Below are positions 41,680 to 53,099 of a stretch of DNA of 64,000 nucleotides, one piece after another. The notes under the pieces were generated by a model. It made no database searches, had not been told where the DNA came from, and saw only the letters and a list, made by a program, of their open reading frames with translations. Where the stretch lies: positions 682,001 through 746,000 of the forward strand of contig OX637633.1 of NCBI GenBank assembly GCA_951802195.1, written 5' to 3'. The stretch comes from Tausonia pullulans. Taxonomy: Eukaryota > Basidiomycota > Tremellomycetes > Cystofilobasidiales > Mrakiaceae. The translations under genes were made by a program, and so were the position numbers. The stretch's first letter is position 1; every line of letters starts with the position of its first letter.

Positions 41680-43607
41680 TCATCGCTTGGGCGCACCCCT
41701 CGAAGGTCCCTTGAAGACAAGCGGGGTGACGAGGATGGCCTTCCTGCCTTGCCGGGCGGTGGCCATGGTGATGCCGAGGCGTTCTCGCTCCTCCTTGTCC
41801 GGGACGTTGATCTTGCAGCCAAGCGACTGGAAAAGCGAGCGGATCCTGAATAGGGTTGGAGGTCAGTCGTCTGGGCGAGAACAACGAGGACGAGATGTAG
41901 GACGAGGTTTGGCTTACTTGGCAGGGTCCATCGAGAGGTCCTTCGCGAGCTCGTCCGGCTCGGTCGAGAAGTTGTCGACCATAAGACAGAGGACAAACAT
42001 GTACGAATAGAGCTTGGTCTCCATGAGCGGCGTAATGGTGGGCCTGAGAGGAGTTTGCAATGAATCCGTCAGCGCGGGCCGCACTGAGCTATAGACCGGA
42101 ATGGGTTTTAAGACTCACTTGCCACCCAGAGGCGTCTCGGTGAAGTGATCGAGAAGGGACTGGATGACGGGTCGGGGGAGCTGGCCACCCATCTTCTCGT
42201 CAAGCTCAGATGGGTTCGAAAAGGCCCGCGAGGACCGCTTGAATTGGAGCATGGCGGCGATGTAAATGAGCATTTTCCTGGGTGAGGATCGATCAAGAGC
42301 CTCGTCAGTACGCCGCGTCAAAGAGACTCAATTGGATACTTGGGAAAGACCCACAGGCGATCCTTGTTGACCTTGCCCTGCGCGCTAAGGGCCTCAATGC
42401 GCTTGTTGACCCACTTGGAGTGGCGGAAGGGGAGGACGGCAATGCGTTCCCGATGGCCCTCAAGGGCGGCAATGTCTTTCATGTACGTCCGGAGCGCGTT
42501 GTGTGCGGTGGTCGGGATGATATCCTTGATGTCGTAGGCCTAATGAAGGGATGGAAAGTCAGTCAGTCAGGCATCGAAGCATTGCACGCATTCGGTGGGG
42601 AGCGACTCGCCTCTGCCGGGGTCGTAGCCGCCATGTTCGGAGGAGGTATCGGGCGAGAAGCCTCGGAGATCTTCTTGATCGTCTCTGCAAGCATGAAGAG
42701 GTCAGCAGACGCTTCAAATCAATGGGACCATTGGCGCGCTCAACGCACCCTGAGTCGGGAGCGAGACACCGCCGGCGGTGATGCTGTCCTCGAGGTGAGT
42801 CCGGATGCCCTCCATGCCCTCCGTGTCGATCTTGTTCCTCTCGGCCGTCCGGATCCGGCTCTTGATCTTCTTGGTTCCGAACGCCTCACCGAGCTTGTCG
42901 CGTGCGGCCCGGTGCTGGGCGTCGCGGTCGAAGTTGAGCGATTCGAGCTGCTTAAGGCGCTTGACCTCGTGGCCAACAAGATACGTCGGCGCAGGGGCAA
43001 GCGTCACGCTACCGGTGGCCGGGTCGTGGACGGCGAGCAAATAACTGTGGGGTCGTAGGCAGACCAAGCGAGAGCACGAGACAGGAGGGAGAGAAGGAAG
43101 GGGTGAGTGCGCATCGATGAGAGCGACAACGACAACCTGGGACGCACGAGCACGAGTAGCCGTTCTTGGGAGCCTCATCGTCAGGCAGGACGTCCCGATT
43201 GGTGGAAACAAAGTCAACGCCGCTCGTCTCGCCGGCGAGAAGCGTAAGCTGGTCCTCGAGCGGGTCGGCGAGCTCGGCGTCCTTCCGGCGGTAGAGGCTG
43301 AAGGACGTCGACGACGGCGGGGCGACCGAAGCAAAGTTGGCTGGGGGACGGAAGGAGGACCAGCGAGGAGTCAGTCGGGCGGGAGCCTGAAAGGCCCAAG
43401 GCCGTGCCTGGCCAAAGCTGCCAGACAGCCAGACAGCCCGACAGACCGGTGGGCTGCTAGGGACGCACCGAGGACGGGTCCAGGGTGCGCGCCGGTCGAG
43501 GACTCGAGGGCGACGTGCAGTTTCTTCGCCGGCTGAGCGGCCGCGGCGGCGGGGGCCGAGGACTTCTTGCGCTTCTGAGAGGAGGACGACGGCTGAGAGG
43601 AGGCCAT
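41680..43607 (-). CDS. RPA49: RNA polymerase I subunit RPA49 (multi-exon)
   Basis: RPA49 forms the TFIIF-like A49/A34.5 module of Pol I and aids rDNA transcription in the nucleolus. The ATG at 43607 opens MASSQPSSSSQKRKKSSAPA, a basic N-terminus. Exons then give the dimerization domain (NFASVAPPSSTSFSLYRRKD; YLLAVHDPATGSVTLAPAPT; KRLKQLESLNF), a linker with EAFGTKKIKSRIRTAERNKI, and the C-terminal tandem winged-helix region (DIIPTTAHNALRTYMKD; LPFRHSKWVNKRIEAL; KMLIYIAAMLQFKR; LYSYMFVLCLMVDNF; DPAKIRSLFQSLGCKIN). The protein ends VTPLVFKGPSRGAPKR with stop at 41680-41682. The order and motifs fit the family along its whole length. It shares a divergent promoter region of 438 bases with SET2. 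Confidence 0.92.
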
Positions 43608-44045
43608 GGCGGGAGCAAGGCTGGACGACGCGATGTTGGAGGTCAAGAGAGGCTGGGTGGAATAATTTGGTGCGCTTGAGGGTTGTCGGGCCAAGGAGGA
43701 CGCGTCGGACGCTGGCCGCTCGCTGGCTCCCTCCAGTAGGCGCAGGAGAGAGAGAACAAGACGAGAGCCACAGACAACCGCCACCGACCACTGGCGACAA
43801 GTCGCGGCCACACAGCTCAGCGTTCGCCAGGTTTCTCTTCTGCTCCTCCTCTCGTCGGCTTAGATCGAGCGGCTGACGGCTCCCTCCGTGCCGCCCTCAG
43901 CAGTGCCAGTGAGAGCGAACCACCTTGCTCGCGTCTCGCCCATCCCCGACCCGTCGCGTTCTCGTCTCGCCTCGCACCCGACTCCCACCTGCCGTTCCCC
44001 CCTCGGCACACTCACCTCGTTCGCCTCCGCTCCCCACGAGCCGCC
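43608..44045. promoter_or_regulatory. Divergent promoter region RPA49 / SET2
   Basis: The start codons of RPA49 (-) and SET2 (+) face away from each other across 438 bases that hold CT-rich and GA-rich stretches but no recognised operator. Confidence 0.5.
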
Positions 44046-47000
44046 ATGGCGTCTCCTTTCTCGCTTCCGCGCGCCAAGGACGAGGCTCTCGCCCCACCCG
44101 CCGTTACGCTGACCGCGTCGGCCTCGCCCTCCCCCAACACGCCGCCCGACGTCTCGCCCGCCACTGACACCGACGGGCGTTCACCAACGTCCGCCGCATA
44201 TAGCACGGCGGACGACGACGAAGGCGATGGGGAGGACGAGGACGTCAAGCCGGATGTCAAGCCGGCAGCGTCGAGGAAGAAACGGGCCAAGAAGGAGTCC
44301 GAGGTGTTCGGCCCGCCCCGGCTCATCGACCACCTCTCGAACGCGAGCGAGGAGGCCCACAAGACATTCGTCCCGCTCCAGACAAATCACCACCAGTTCA
44401 AAACGCTTGGGAGGAGTAACCAGGAGGAGGAGAGCATGATCTGTGACTGCAGCTTCCGTGCAGGTCAGTCCATCCTTACTTCAGCGAGCGCGTTCTCGTC
44501 GACTTTGGGTTGGCACAACCCTTCCTCGCCTCCTCTTGGCAGGAGAGGATCCACGTCCAAGGTCTCAGTCAGCGGCTAACTCTTTCCCTTCTCTGTCGCC
44601 TTTCAGGTATCGATGACGAGGATCAGGCCTGTGGCCCCTCGTCCGACTGCATCAACCGGCTCACCCAGGTCGAGTGTCTCGAAAGCGAATGTCGAAGCCG
44701 GAGCTACTGCAAAAATCAGAGGTTTGTCTGGCATCCGGGTTCTTCAGTTTGGGATAGGATACCCTCTCGCTTGAGAGTCGAGAGATATTGGAATGGGGAA
44801 GTACACTGAGAGGAGCTTCCAAGGATGTCCGCCGATCGTGTCTTTCGAGCCGGCGGCGGAACGCCTCCCACCCAGCCCTTGCTCGATCTTGCTTCTTGCT
44901 ACATCATCGAGACGGCTGGTGACGTCGTCGGCTATCCTATCGCGCGCTTGTACCTCGCTCTCCTGATGGTACTCACAGACTGATACGCTTCGCTCCACAT
45001 TCTGCTCCCGCCCCTCACTCTCGCCTCTAGGTTTTCTAAGGCCGAATACGCCGACATTGAGGTCGTTCTTACGGAGCGCAAGGGCTACGGTCTACGAGCC
45101 GCCTCAGACATTCGAACGTGCGTGTCGAGTCGAAGAACACGCAGCCAGTCAGCTAGCTGAGCTCTCTGGTTGACCCACCCACCTATCTGACCCCCCTTTA
45201 GCGATGCCTTCATCTACGAGTATATTGGCGAGGTTGTACAGCGTTCGACATTTATGAAGCGCATGCGAGAGTACGCAGCCGAGGGTATCCGGCATTTCTA
45301 CTTCATGATGCTCCAGAAGGACGAGGTGAGTTGTCCACCACCGAAGCTTGCCTCGCCCTGGTTCTCCTCTCGCTGCTTTTCTGATGTCCCTTCTCACTTG
45401 ACCTAGTACCTTGACGCCACGAAAAAGGGAGGTATCGGCCGGTTCGCAAATCACAGCTGCAACCCAAACTGCTACGTCGCCAAGTGGGTCGTCGGCAAGC
45501 GGATGCGGATGGGCATATTTGCCAAACGCGATATCCTAAAGGGCGAGGAACTCACCTTCAATTACAATGTCGATCGCTACGGGTGAGCCTCGCCTCGCCT
45601 ATCATAAGGTCGCGTTCTCAAGCGAGCGGCCCCTGACTTTCTCTCTCAGCCATGACGCCCAGCCGTGTTTCTGCGAGGAGCCGAACTGTGTCGGATCGAT
45701 CGGTGGCAAGACGCAGACGGACGTTGGCGGCATGGACGACCTTTACCTCGATGGTAAGAGGGTTTCGCTCCTCTCACCGTGAACTCCGTTAGGGTCTGAC
45801 CGGAGTCTCTCATCCTTCTTTTCAACCTTCTTTTCAGCCCTTGGAATTACCGAGGAGGTCGAGGCGCTCGGCCTCAAGGGCAACAAAAAAAGGAGAGGCA
45901 AGAAGCTGGGCGAGGACTTCATGGTACGTCGCGACCCCCAAATCGCGTCTGCTCTCGGTTCTCCGTCGACTGATGCTCGGTTCCTGTAGCCAAAGCTCCG
46001 ACCGATAGAGGAGGACGAGGTCACGAAGGTCGTCCCTGCCATTCGTCAGGCGACGGCCAATCGGTCAATGCTTTGCCACCTTCTCAACCGCATCAAGGTG
46101 TGCCTACCGAATGGGCCTTTTTTGAACGGCAGAAACGGCTGACACTCGACGATCGCCTTGCACCCTAGATGACGACGGAGCCGGTCGTCCAGCGAAGGAT
46201 CATGCGCATGCACGGGTTTGCGCTCATGACTACCGTCTTGAAGGAGCTTCCCGAGGACAAAGAAGTCGTCAAGCTCGTGAGTTGTCCGCTCGCTCAGCTT
46301 GTTTCGACGTCGTGGTGGGCTGACTTGGGCATCGCGCTTCAACAGGTCCTGGAGAGCATCTCGGAGTGGCAGCTCGTCAATCGGAACAAGATCGAGGATT
46401 CTAAAATTGAAGCCCCTGTACGAGCCTGCTTGGAAGAGGAGGACCAGGAGCTGAAGAGCTTGGCGGAGAGAGTGAGACTTTTCCTCAACTCATGCGTCAT
46501 GCCCACAGTCTCCTGAATGACTTACTCGTTCGTCACAGCTGCTCACGGGATGGTCGGAGCTGCCAACCGCCTACCGGATACCCAGGAGGCCAATCTACAT
46601 CGTATGTTGCGCCGACAAATTCTTCCCATGCCCCGTTACCATCTCTGACCCAGGATTATTGTCTCTCTTCCCAGCCGGACGCGGAGGACGACGCGAACCG
46701 CCCCGAAGGACCCACTGACTCCCCATCAAAAGTTGACACCCCCATCGAAAAATCCAATACGAATCTGCCTCTTAAGCACATCACCACTGCCGCCACCGCC
46801 ATTTCCACACCTGTCCGCTCCGTCTCCGCCTCCCTCTTTCAGACCGGTTCCTCAACCTTCGTCCTCCCAACCGCCGCGCCAGTCTTCCGACCTAGCATCC
46901 TCTCCTCCCTCAGCAGTCACTCTCCCTCTTCTCCCGCACCCCCACCGCAACCCACAGCGCCCGCGACGCCCACAGCGCAGGAGATTCAGCTCCGGCTTCA

Positions 47001-47854
47001 AGCGAGACTTGACCAGGCTGCCCGCGACGCCCAGGCGCAGGCGGAGGCTCAGGCCGCCGCGGCTGCGCTTGCGCTGAAGGGCGGTTCGACTTCGTCCACG
47101 GCGGATCGACTGAGAGAGCGTGAGCGAGGGGAGAAGCGGAAGCGAAGCTCGTTGGGAGGTCACTCGTCATCGTCGTCTTCTGTGTCCGATCACCATCACC
47201 ACCGGCCGGGTTCATCAGCGGCGGGGTCGTCGTCGACGATGGCGTCCAAGAGCTCGACGAGCGGGAGCACGCCTGAGGAGCGCAAGGAGAAGAAGCTAAG
47301 GGGGATGTTGAGCGAGCTCGTCGTTAAGACGCTCAGCAAGTACAAAGACAAAATGGACCACGAGCGGTTCAAGAAGTCGGCTCGGGAGGTGAGCTTGCTC
47401 GCTTAGCGAAGTCCTTGCTTTGTCATGGCACTGATCGTCGCTCTCTCTCGAATAGTGTACCGATCTCATTGTCTCCAAGGAGCGCCGTCGTCCAGATTAC
47501 GCCGCCTCATCAACGGTCGCACCACTCTCGGAGGAGACCGCCAACAAGGTCAGAAAATTTACCAAGGAATACGCCCACAAGATCCTCAAGAAGATCGAGG
47601 CCGACACCAAGCGTCGGGCAGAGCGGGCGGCCGCAGGCCAACCGCCAGAGCCGGCGTTGGCTGCTGGGGTTCTGCTCCCGATGGCGGTTACGCCGGGGTC
47701 GGGCACTCCGGCGGAGGAAGACGTCTCAATGGATTGGGATGCTACGGGTGGTACAGAGGTTGATGACGGGATGGTTGACTTGTACGGCGGCCTGGAGGGC
47801 TCCCCGCAGGATGAGGGTGGCGGTGGCGGCGAGTGCGACCACGATGCATTTTAG
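44046..47854 (+). CDS. SET2: SET2-type histone H3 lysine 36 methyltransferase (about 13 exons)
   Basis: SET2 methylates H3K36 during transcription elongation while bound to the phosphorylated tail of RNA polymerase II. Exon 1 codes a Pro/Ser-rich and acidic N-terminus ([16 protein letters not shown]). The AWS domain spans two exons ([35 protein letters not shown]). The SET domain has [21 protein letters not shown], the substrate and AdoMet motif [11 protein letters not shown] and the [12 protein letters not shown] motif, and the post-SET zinc site is CFCEEPNC. A helical middle section follows ([24 protein letters not shown]), then Ala/Gln-rich low complexity, and a C-terminal SRI domain ([35 protein letters not shown]) that binds the polymerase. 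The frame ends ECDHDAF at 47854. By rough exon count the product is about 870 residues. All hallmark domains are present in order. Confidence 0.95.
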
Positions 47855-48368
47855 GTGACGCACCTATGCTTCCTCGTTGTGTTGGATGAGCGCTCTGGCA
47901 TATTCTTATCATTTCTGGACATCTTACACCGACCCCTTGGTGGTCTAACTCCGAGCAAAAGAGGGACGGTGAGAACACGGCAGCACGTGATCTGCAACCG
48001 CGAGTTTGGCCCTTTTCGTTTACTACTCTTGCAGGGCTCATCCGCCATCGATAATTAGCACAAACGTGTACCTCCTGCTCCAAGTGAAATTGGTGCTTAT
48101 GACAAAACTCTGCGAGAATACGCCCGGGATTGTAGACGAGAGTTCGAGGTCGAAGCATAATAGTGTGCTTTCTGATGAGGTCAATAACTGTGCTGGAGAT
48201 TGATCATGCAAGCTCCTCAGCTGGGGAATCTCATGACTCTCCTTATTTCGGCATCACATCTTGTCGGTATCTCCCATTTGGCAGACCTGGTCGGATAACT
48301 TGAACCGCACCGTTACAGCTGCGGCTCTCTCCTCACATTCTCCCATCTCTCCGTCGCCTTCTCTCTTA

Positions 48369-48582
48369 ATGCGCCTCTTCTTCTCCTTCCTCGCTGCTCT
48401 CACTTTGTCGGCGTTGCCCTTGTCTCTCCCGTACGCATCTACCTACCCCCGTGACCGATATCGCCACTGCCCGATGCTGAGTTTCTGACCTCACATTGGC
48501 CTTGTCCTTGTTTCGACAGGCCGATGAGGCTTTTGCTAATATCAGGGAGACTGGGTAGAAGCAGGCCTGCGACTCCAGGGGC
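48369..48582 (+). CDS. Possible tiny secreted peptide (2-exon model)
   Basis: The ATG at 48369 opens MRLFFSFLAALTLSALPLSL, a textbook-looking signal peptide of positive N-end, hydrophobic core and Ala/Ser/Pro end. If an intron from GTGACC (after YASTYP) to the TTCGACAG acceptor is removed, with TCTGACC as branch-like site, the product ends ADEAFANIRETG at about 48558, 39 residues in all. A different donor (GTACGC) would give a longer, basic tail. No family is recognised and the splice choice is uncertain; the hydrophobic start could also be chance. Confidence 0.3.
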
Positions 48583-48990
48583 AAGTACTAGCGCGAAATG
48601 TCTCTCGATCCGTTCAGTCGGGGGCTACGAAGAAGGGAGGATCCCCCCCCTCCGGGAGGAGCAGACAGAATCGCTCACACCTGTTCCAAATTTTGTTTAG
48701 CATCGACTGTGGCAAGTGGCAGCTCTGTATTGAAGGTAGATATTGGAAGAGTAGTTAACCGTGGTATAGACCTATCTTAAGTGTGGAGATCTCGTGAAGA
48801 GCTGAACGGAATGGAGTGCGAGAGAGCCGAACAACTCGTTCTTCGGATCTCTCAACATAAGCTTTCCGGGAGACTAGATTTAGTCACACCCCGTCTGGAG
48901 CGTAGTCCAGCTGGGCAAAGGCGCGCTTACGCAACAAGCATTTAATTATGTGACATCGAGAAAAACGGTATCAGGATCACAAAGGCGAAA

Positions 48991-50131
48991 TCAGGCGGTG
49001 ATCTTGTCATCGAAGAACTTCTGCCACTCATCCGCGCCGAAGGACGAGGACACGCTGTTCTCGATGAGGCCATCGAAGAGCGCGGTAGGCTGAGTTAAGC
49101 CAAGAACAGGGTCAGCCAGGAGCTCAAGGCGCAGTGGAGATGATGACGTGACATGTCCAAGAACGCCGCCCTATCCCGTCATCCTCGAGGTGACTCACAG
49201 TGACGTGAATGCTGTTCTGCCTTCCGATCTTGACTGTACTCGGATTACATACATCAGGCCGCGGCTCTTGCTTGGGGCATCGTTGGAAAAGATAACAGAA
49301 AACCCACTGTTGTACTTAAGGAGCTCCGTGACGTCGACTCCTCCGTTCGGCGTGGACTTGGGCGTGATCTTGTCCAGAAGGGACGCCTTGTCTTTGTCCT
49401 GGCTGAGGAGCTCGCCACCGACTAATCTCGGTTCGAATCAAAGGGCCGCCCACGAAGGATGGAGGGGGGAAAGGGACGAAGAAAGGAGCAAGGAGAGTCG
49501 TAGAGATATATGACGCGTCAGCTCTGTCGTGCGAAAGCGTGGCGTGCCTACCAAATCCAAATAGGACTCTTTCGCGTTCTTTACTCACGCTTCGCGAGCG
49601 TCTCACGGATCTGGACTGCAGTCTTGTCGGACGAGCTGCATCTCACGAGATCGTTGAGCAGCCATGTTGGTCAGCACATACCCAGGGCGAATGGTCTTAC
49701 TAGATAGTCACTCACGGCCTGTCAAAGAACTGCTCCTGTGCGTTCATGAGCTTGACACTGAACTGCCAGAACAGTTCAGGCGAAACAAGACCAAAGGCGA
49801 TAGCGGCCTCGTGGAGGTAAGGCGAAGTGCCATGCCTTTGTCCCAACAGGTGGTGTAAATGGTCAGTCTTTCGTCTTGCGCATGTCGTCATTTCGAAGGG
49901 GGAAGTGGGTGGAGAGACGCTGACAAACCAGGGCTGGGGCTGGAGCCTGAGAATGACGGAGAACTTATTGAAGAACTTGCCTCCCTCCTTGATGAGCGGG
50001 ACAACGTTCGCGTCGAGGCTTCGGATGATCTTGGCGCTGAACGGGCAGAGGTAGTCGATGTAGATCTCGAGGACGTGGGGGCTAGCGGCGGAGCCGAGGC
50101 GGAGGAAGGAGAGCTTAGGATTGAGTGCCAT
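48991..50131 (-). CDS. DsbA/thioredoxin-fold protein (multi-exon)
   Basis: From the ATG at 50131 the minus strand reads MALNPKLSFLRLGS and then EIYIDYLCPFSAKIIRSL, a thioredoxin-like strand with CPFS in place of the CxxC redox pair, as in some glutathione-transferase-like and thiol isomerase-like DsbA relatives. Exons continue with HGTSPYLHEAAIAFGL and LFWQFSVKLMNAQEQFF (helical insertion), SSDKTAVQIRETLAK, GGELLSQDKDKASLLDKITP, NSGFSVIFSNDAPSKSRGLM and PTALFDGLIENSVSSSFGAD, the last giving the cis-Pro type strand near TPT/PTALFDG. The end is FFDDKITA with stop at 48991-48993. Exons 49929-50131, 49716-49835 and 49589-49635 join in phase. No signal peptide is seen, so it is probably cytosolic. 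Substrate unknown. Confidence 0.75.
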
Positions 50132-50564
50132 GTTGTGTAAGTTGTTGGAAGCGAAGATGGGAGACCCTTGGGGATGGCGTTAGGTACTGATGGGGGGGAA
50201 ACAAAGGTTGTTGGTTGTCGAACGAGGAGAGAGATGGCGGTGGTAGGAGGAGAGAGTCCAAGAGGCGCCGGGGAAAGGGGAGGGGGGGAGGGCTCGTGTC
50301 GGCGACGGCCGGCAACGGCGGCCCGTACGTCCTTCTTCGACCTGGTGGCTATACCCTAGCCGATATCCAAATCTGGCTCTCTGCTGAAAAACCTTTCATA
50401 TCGATCATTTCCCATGAGCCACTTCCTCCCCCCTCAAGAGTATGATACAGGCGGGGACTGGTCAGCATGGGGCGGCGTCATCGGATTGTGTATCTCGTCG
50501 CCATCGACGGGAAATCGCACGAACGCAAGCGAGAGGCTGGTCTCTTTCACTCTACTCTGTGTGA
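50132..50564. other. Intergenic stretch between two minus-strand genes
   Basis: This is the 5' flank of the DsbA-like gene (on +, purine-rich, GGGGGAGGG at about 50280) and the 3' flank of the MoaE-like gene. No gene is recognised. Confidence 0.45.
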
Positions 50565-51240
50565 TCATACAGTCTTTGTATCGCCCCTCACAGCTCCTTC
50601 CTCCCATTTTCCTCCGGGAAAGTTCTCCTTCCAAACGCCGTCCGGCTCCAATCGCCCGCTTTCAGCTTCGTCAAAGACCTCGCCGCCAACGTAAACCTCC
50701 CGTTTCCACACCTGAACCTTGCGCTTCACCTCCTCAAGTACCCACTCGCACACCTCGAATGCGTCTCTTCGATGCGGAGCGGCGATGGCGATGACAATGG
50801 ACGTCTCCCCTGGCGGGACTGAGCCGAGCCGGTGATGACAGACGAGTCGAGTAAGCGTAGGGTGCGAACCGCGCGCCGCGGCGAGGATGGAGAGGATCGT
50901 CTTGAGGGCCAGGGGAGGATAGGATGTGTAGGAGAGATGGGAGACGACCTTATCTGAGTTGGTTTGCATCATCCAGTGAGATCCCCAAGACAATCAGTCG
51001 GCATCAACAGGACGACGGCACTGGCGAAACATGCACACCTTGGAACGTGTCCCTCGTCGTGCCGACAAAGAGGCAGAGCCCTCCAGCCTTGGTCGATCGG
51101 ATCGACTCGAGGATGGATTTCTCGGCGAGTGGGAGCGATGTGAGCAAGGCCTCGTCACCGTCAACCGAGGTGGATGCGTACGTGTCGCGCGCGAGCTGGA
51201 CCAGGGGGGCCGCCGTCGCGTCGTCGCTGTTGTTGGACAT
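50565..51240 (-). CDS. MOCS2B: Molybdopterin synthase large (catalytic) subunit, MoaE/MOCS2B type, 196 aa
   Basis: This subunit, with the small MoaD-type subunit, inserts sulfur into precursor Z to form molybdopterin for enzymes such as nitrate reductase. Exon 1 (51039-51240) codes MSNNSDDATAAP and ends ...CLFVGTTRDTFQ; the intron GTGTGC...ACTCAG is removed and exon 2 (50565-50953) continues DKVVSHLSYTSYPPLALKT. Core family motifs are FVGTTRD, VCHHRLGSVPPGETSIVIAI, APHRRDAFEVCEWVLEEVKR and VWKREVYVGG, the last with the conserved lysine of the active site. Length fits the family with a 35-residue N-terminal extension. The small subunit is not in this window. Confidence 0.93.
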
Positions 51241-51367
51241 GTCAGAAGCGGCGTACGATTGGAGACCGGTGTGTCGAAGAATTAAGAGTAAATTGGCGGG
51301 GTGCTATAGAGTTGGGTTTTGTGCGATGAAGGTCAATAGGATGTTCGCGAACCGTCGCGTCAAGCTC

Positions 51368-51619
51368 TCAGACGTCTTCTAGACGTTGAGCTTCAGAGCT
51401 CTGAAGGGCTTTCTTTTCGGACAAGGCCGTAGACGCTGGTTCGACAAGCTCTTTCAGCCACTGCTCGTGCAGCCTTGCAAGCTCGATAGGAATCCTACCA
51501 TAGTGTCCCTCGCAATGTTTTTCTTGGAAGCAGTCGCCCGAGCCCAGTCCAATCGTACTCGTACTGTGCTTGTAGAGCTTTCCAATACCAGCTTGCACCT
51601 GGTGTATCTGACCTCGCAT
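51368..51619 (-). CDS. Short open frame or last exon, unknown function
   Basis: The frame runs from ATG (51619) for 83 residues: MRGQIHQVQAGIGKLYKHST ... DCFQEKHCEGHYG ... ELARLHEQWLKELVEPAST ... RLEDV. It has a CxxxxC pair and a helix rich in Glu and Leu, somewhat like a mitochondrial twin-Cys helix protein, but one pair only. The frame stays open for some codons upstream of the ATG, so it could be a 3' exon. No family is recognised. Confidence 0.3.
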   Translation of the reverse strand: MRGQIHQVQAGIGKLYKHSTSTIGLGSGDCFQEKHCEGHYGRIPIELARLHEQWLKELVEPASTALSEKKALQSSEAQRLEDV

Positions 51620-51654
51620 CTTTCTCCGAATTCTACTGTCTGCCGGCTCCTATA

Positions 51655-53099
51655 GATCGGCTAGTGCTAACATTATCCAGGCCTCGGCTACGTCTCCTAC
51701 AATGCCGATCCGGCATGTTGATCCGGACCCTCTCCTCGGTCCAGTCGGGAAGACGGATCGGCAATACTCTTCCACACGTGAGTAAGGCAGAGAGAAAGAC
51801 AAACCTGACCATTTCTCCCCGCGTTTGGAAGGTTCCGGACCAAGAGGAACAACATCGAGTCTCGGGACTTGCCCAAATGCCGGGGGTACCCGTGCCCAGA
51901 GGGATTGTGGCGGGCAGTGTGCCCGCGGCAAAGGAGGGAAGCGCGCGCGATTCCTTCGAGCGCCGACTCCTCTTCTTTGCGTCTTGTCTCCACATTTTCG
52001 GAAGGGTCAATGATCTTCTTCTCACTAATACATCATCCTGTGCATGGGAAGCGAGATAACGCGAGGACGAAGGGAACAGCCAAGGGCTGCTGAGTGAGCG
52101 CTAGAACTCATCAACCGCGCTAGATCACGAGAAGGCGCGGACAGCTGTAATTCAACAGCCGCACAATTGGAAGTTTATGCCTGAGAGCCGGTTTTTTGAG
52201 CCTGGCCCAACTTTGCCACAGCCCATCCCGTCACTCCTTATGCCATCGCCCATCGCCACTTCTGTAAGACTGTCCTGGTCTGGCCGAAGATCCAGCCTCT
52301 GGGCGAGTTCGGCGCATCATTGTGGTCGCTGCGCGCCTTGATCTTTTCGCGCTGGACCTGAAGCGCGCGGCTGCTCCTTCTCCCACCACCAGCGCTCGAT
52401 GATGGAGAGACACCCGCCGCACCGGGAGCTCGGACCGACCCGATTGCTGCCTGACGAGCGAAAGAGATAGCCGAAAACGGTGATTGTGCAGATTAAGCTT
52501 GCCGGTTTAACTTGTGCGCGAAGCAGCTGCCGCCGGCTCAAGGTTTTATATCTATATGTCCAAGCGCTAAAAATCGTGAGGGCTATGCGTCCCTTTCTTC
52601 TGTCAGGTTGGGCGGGACCTAGATTTACCAGCCCACCATCTTGAACAGGGTCAAAGAGACACAGGCGCACGCATATACACACGCTCGTTGCGGCGGTCGT
52701 CAGCCCAGTGTTTTCTCCGGTCCTTCCCCCTCAGCAAGTTCGTTCAAGGACAAAGCGGCTGCTGGTTGTTAATTGCCATTCACTCCAACCGCCAAGGGGA
52801 GCCCCGGTGCGCGCTTTGCAACGAAGGACACGGGGCCCGGTGACCTTGGCTCCGGCTCTAGCAGGGTGGTTCAAAAGTCGGTTGTCATTTCCAGATTCTT
52901 TCTCTTCGACTTCCAACCGTCGCCCTCCCTTCACCTTGTCCTTTTACCCCGGACCCAGCTCTCTTGAGCCTTCCTGTTTGCTGTCGTGTCCTTGCTCGAT
53001 CCCTCCTTCCACACCTCGCCATCCGTCGACACACCCGCCAGCGCTAAAGTGACATCAACCACCTTTCCCTCCCTCGGCTCCGACTGCACTCCAATCCCA
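51655..53099. other. Gene-poor stretch upstream of the amino acid permease
   Basis: No gene that I can defend is present on either strand. The last 200 bases are rich in C and T, as is common upstream of fungal start codons, and probably hold the permease promoter and leader. Confidence 0.5.

Noticed and set aside
43117-43536. Plus-strand frame opposite the RPA49 5' end
   Set aside because: It is antisense shadow of RPA49 exons with no independent support.
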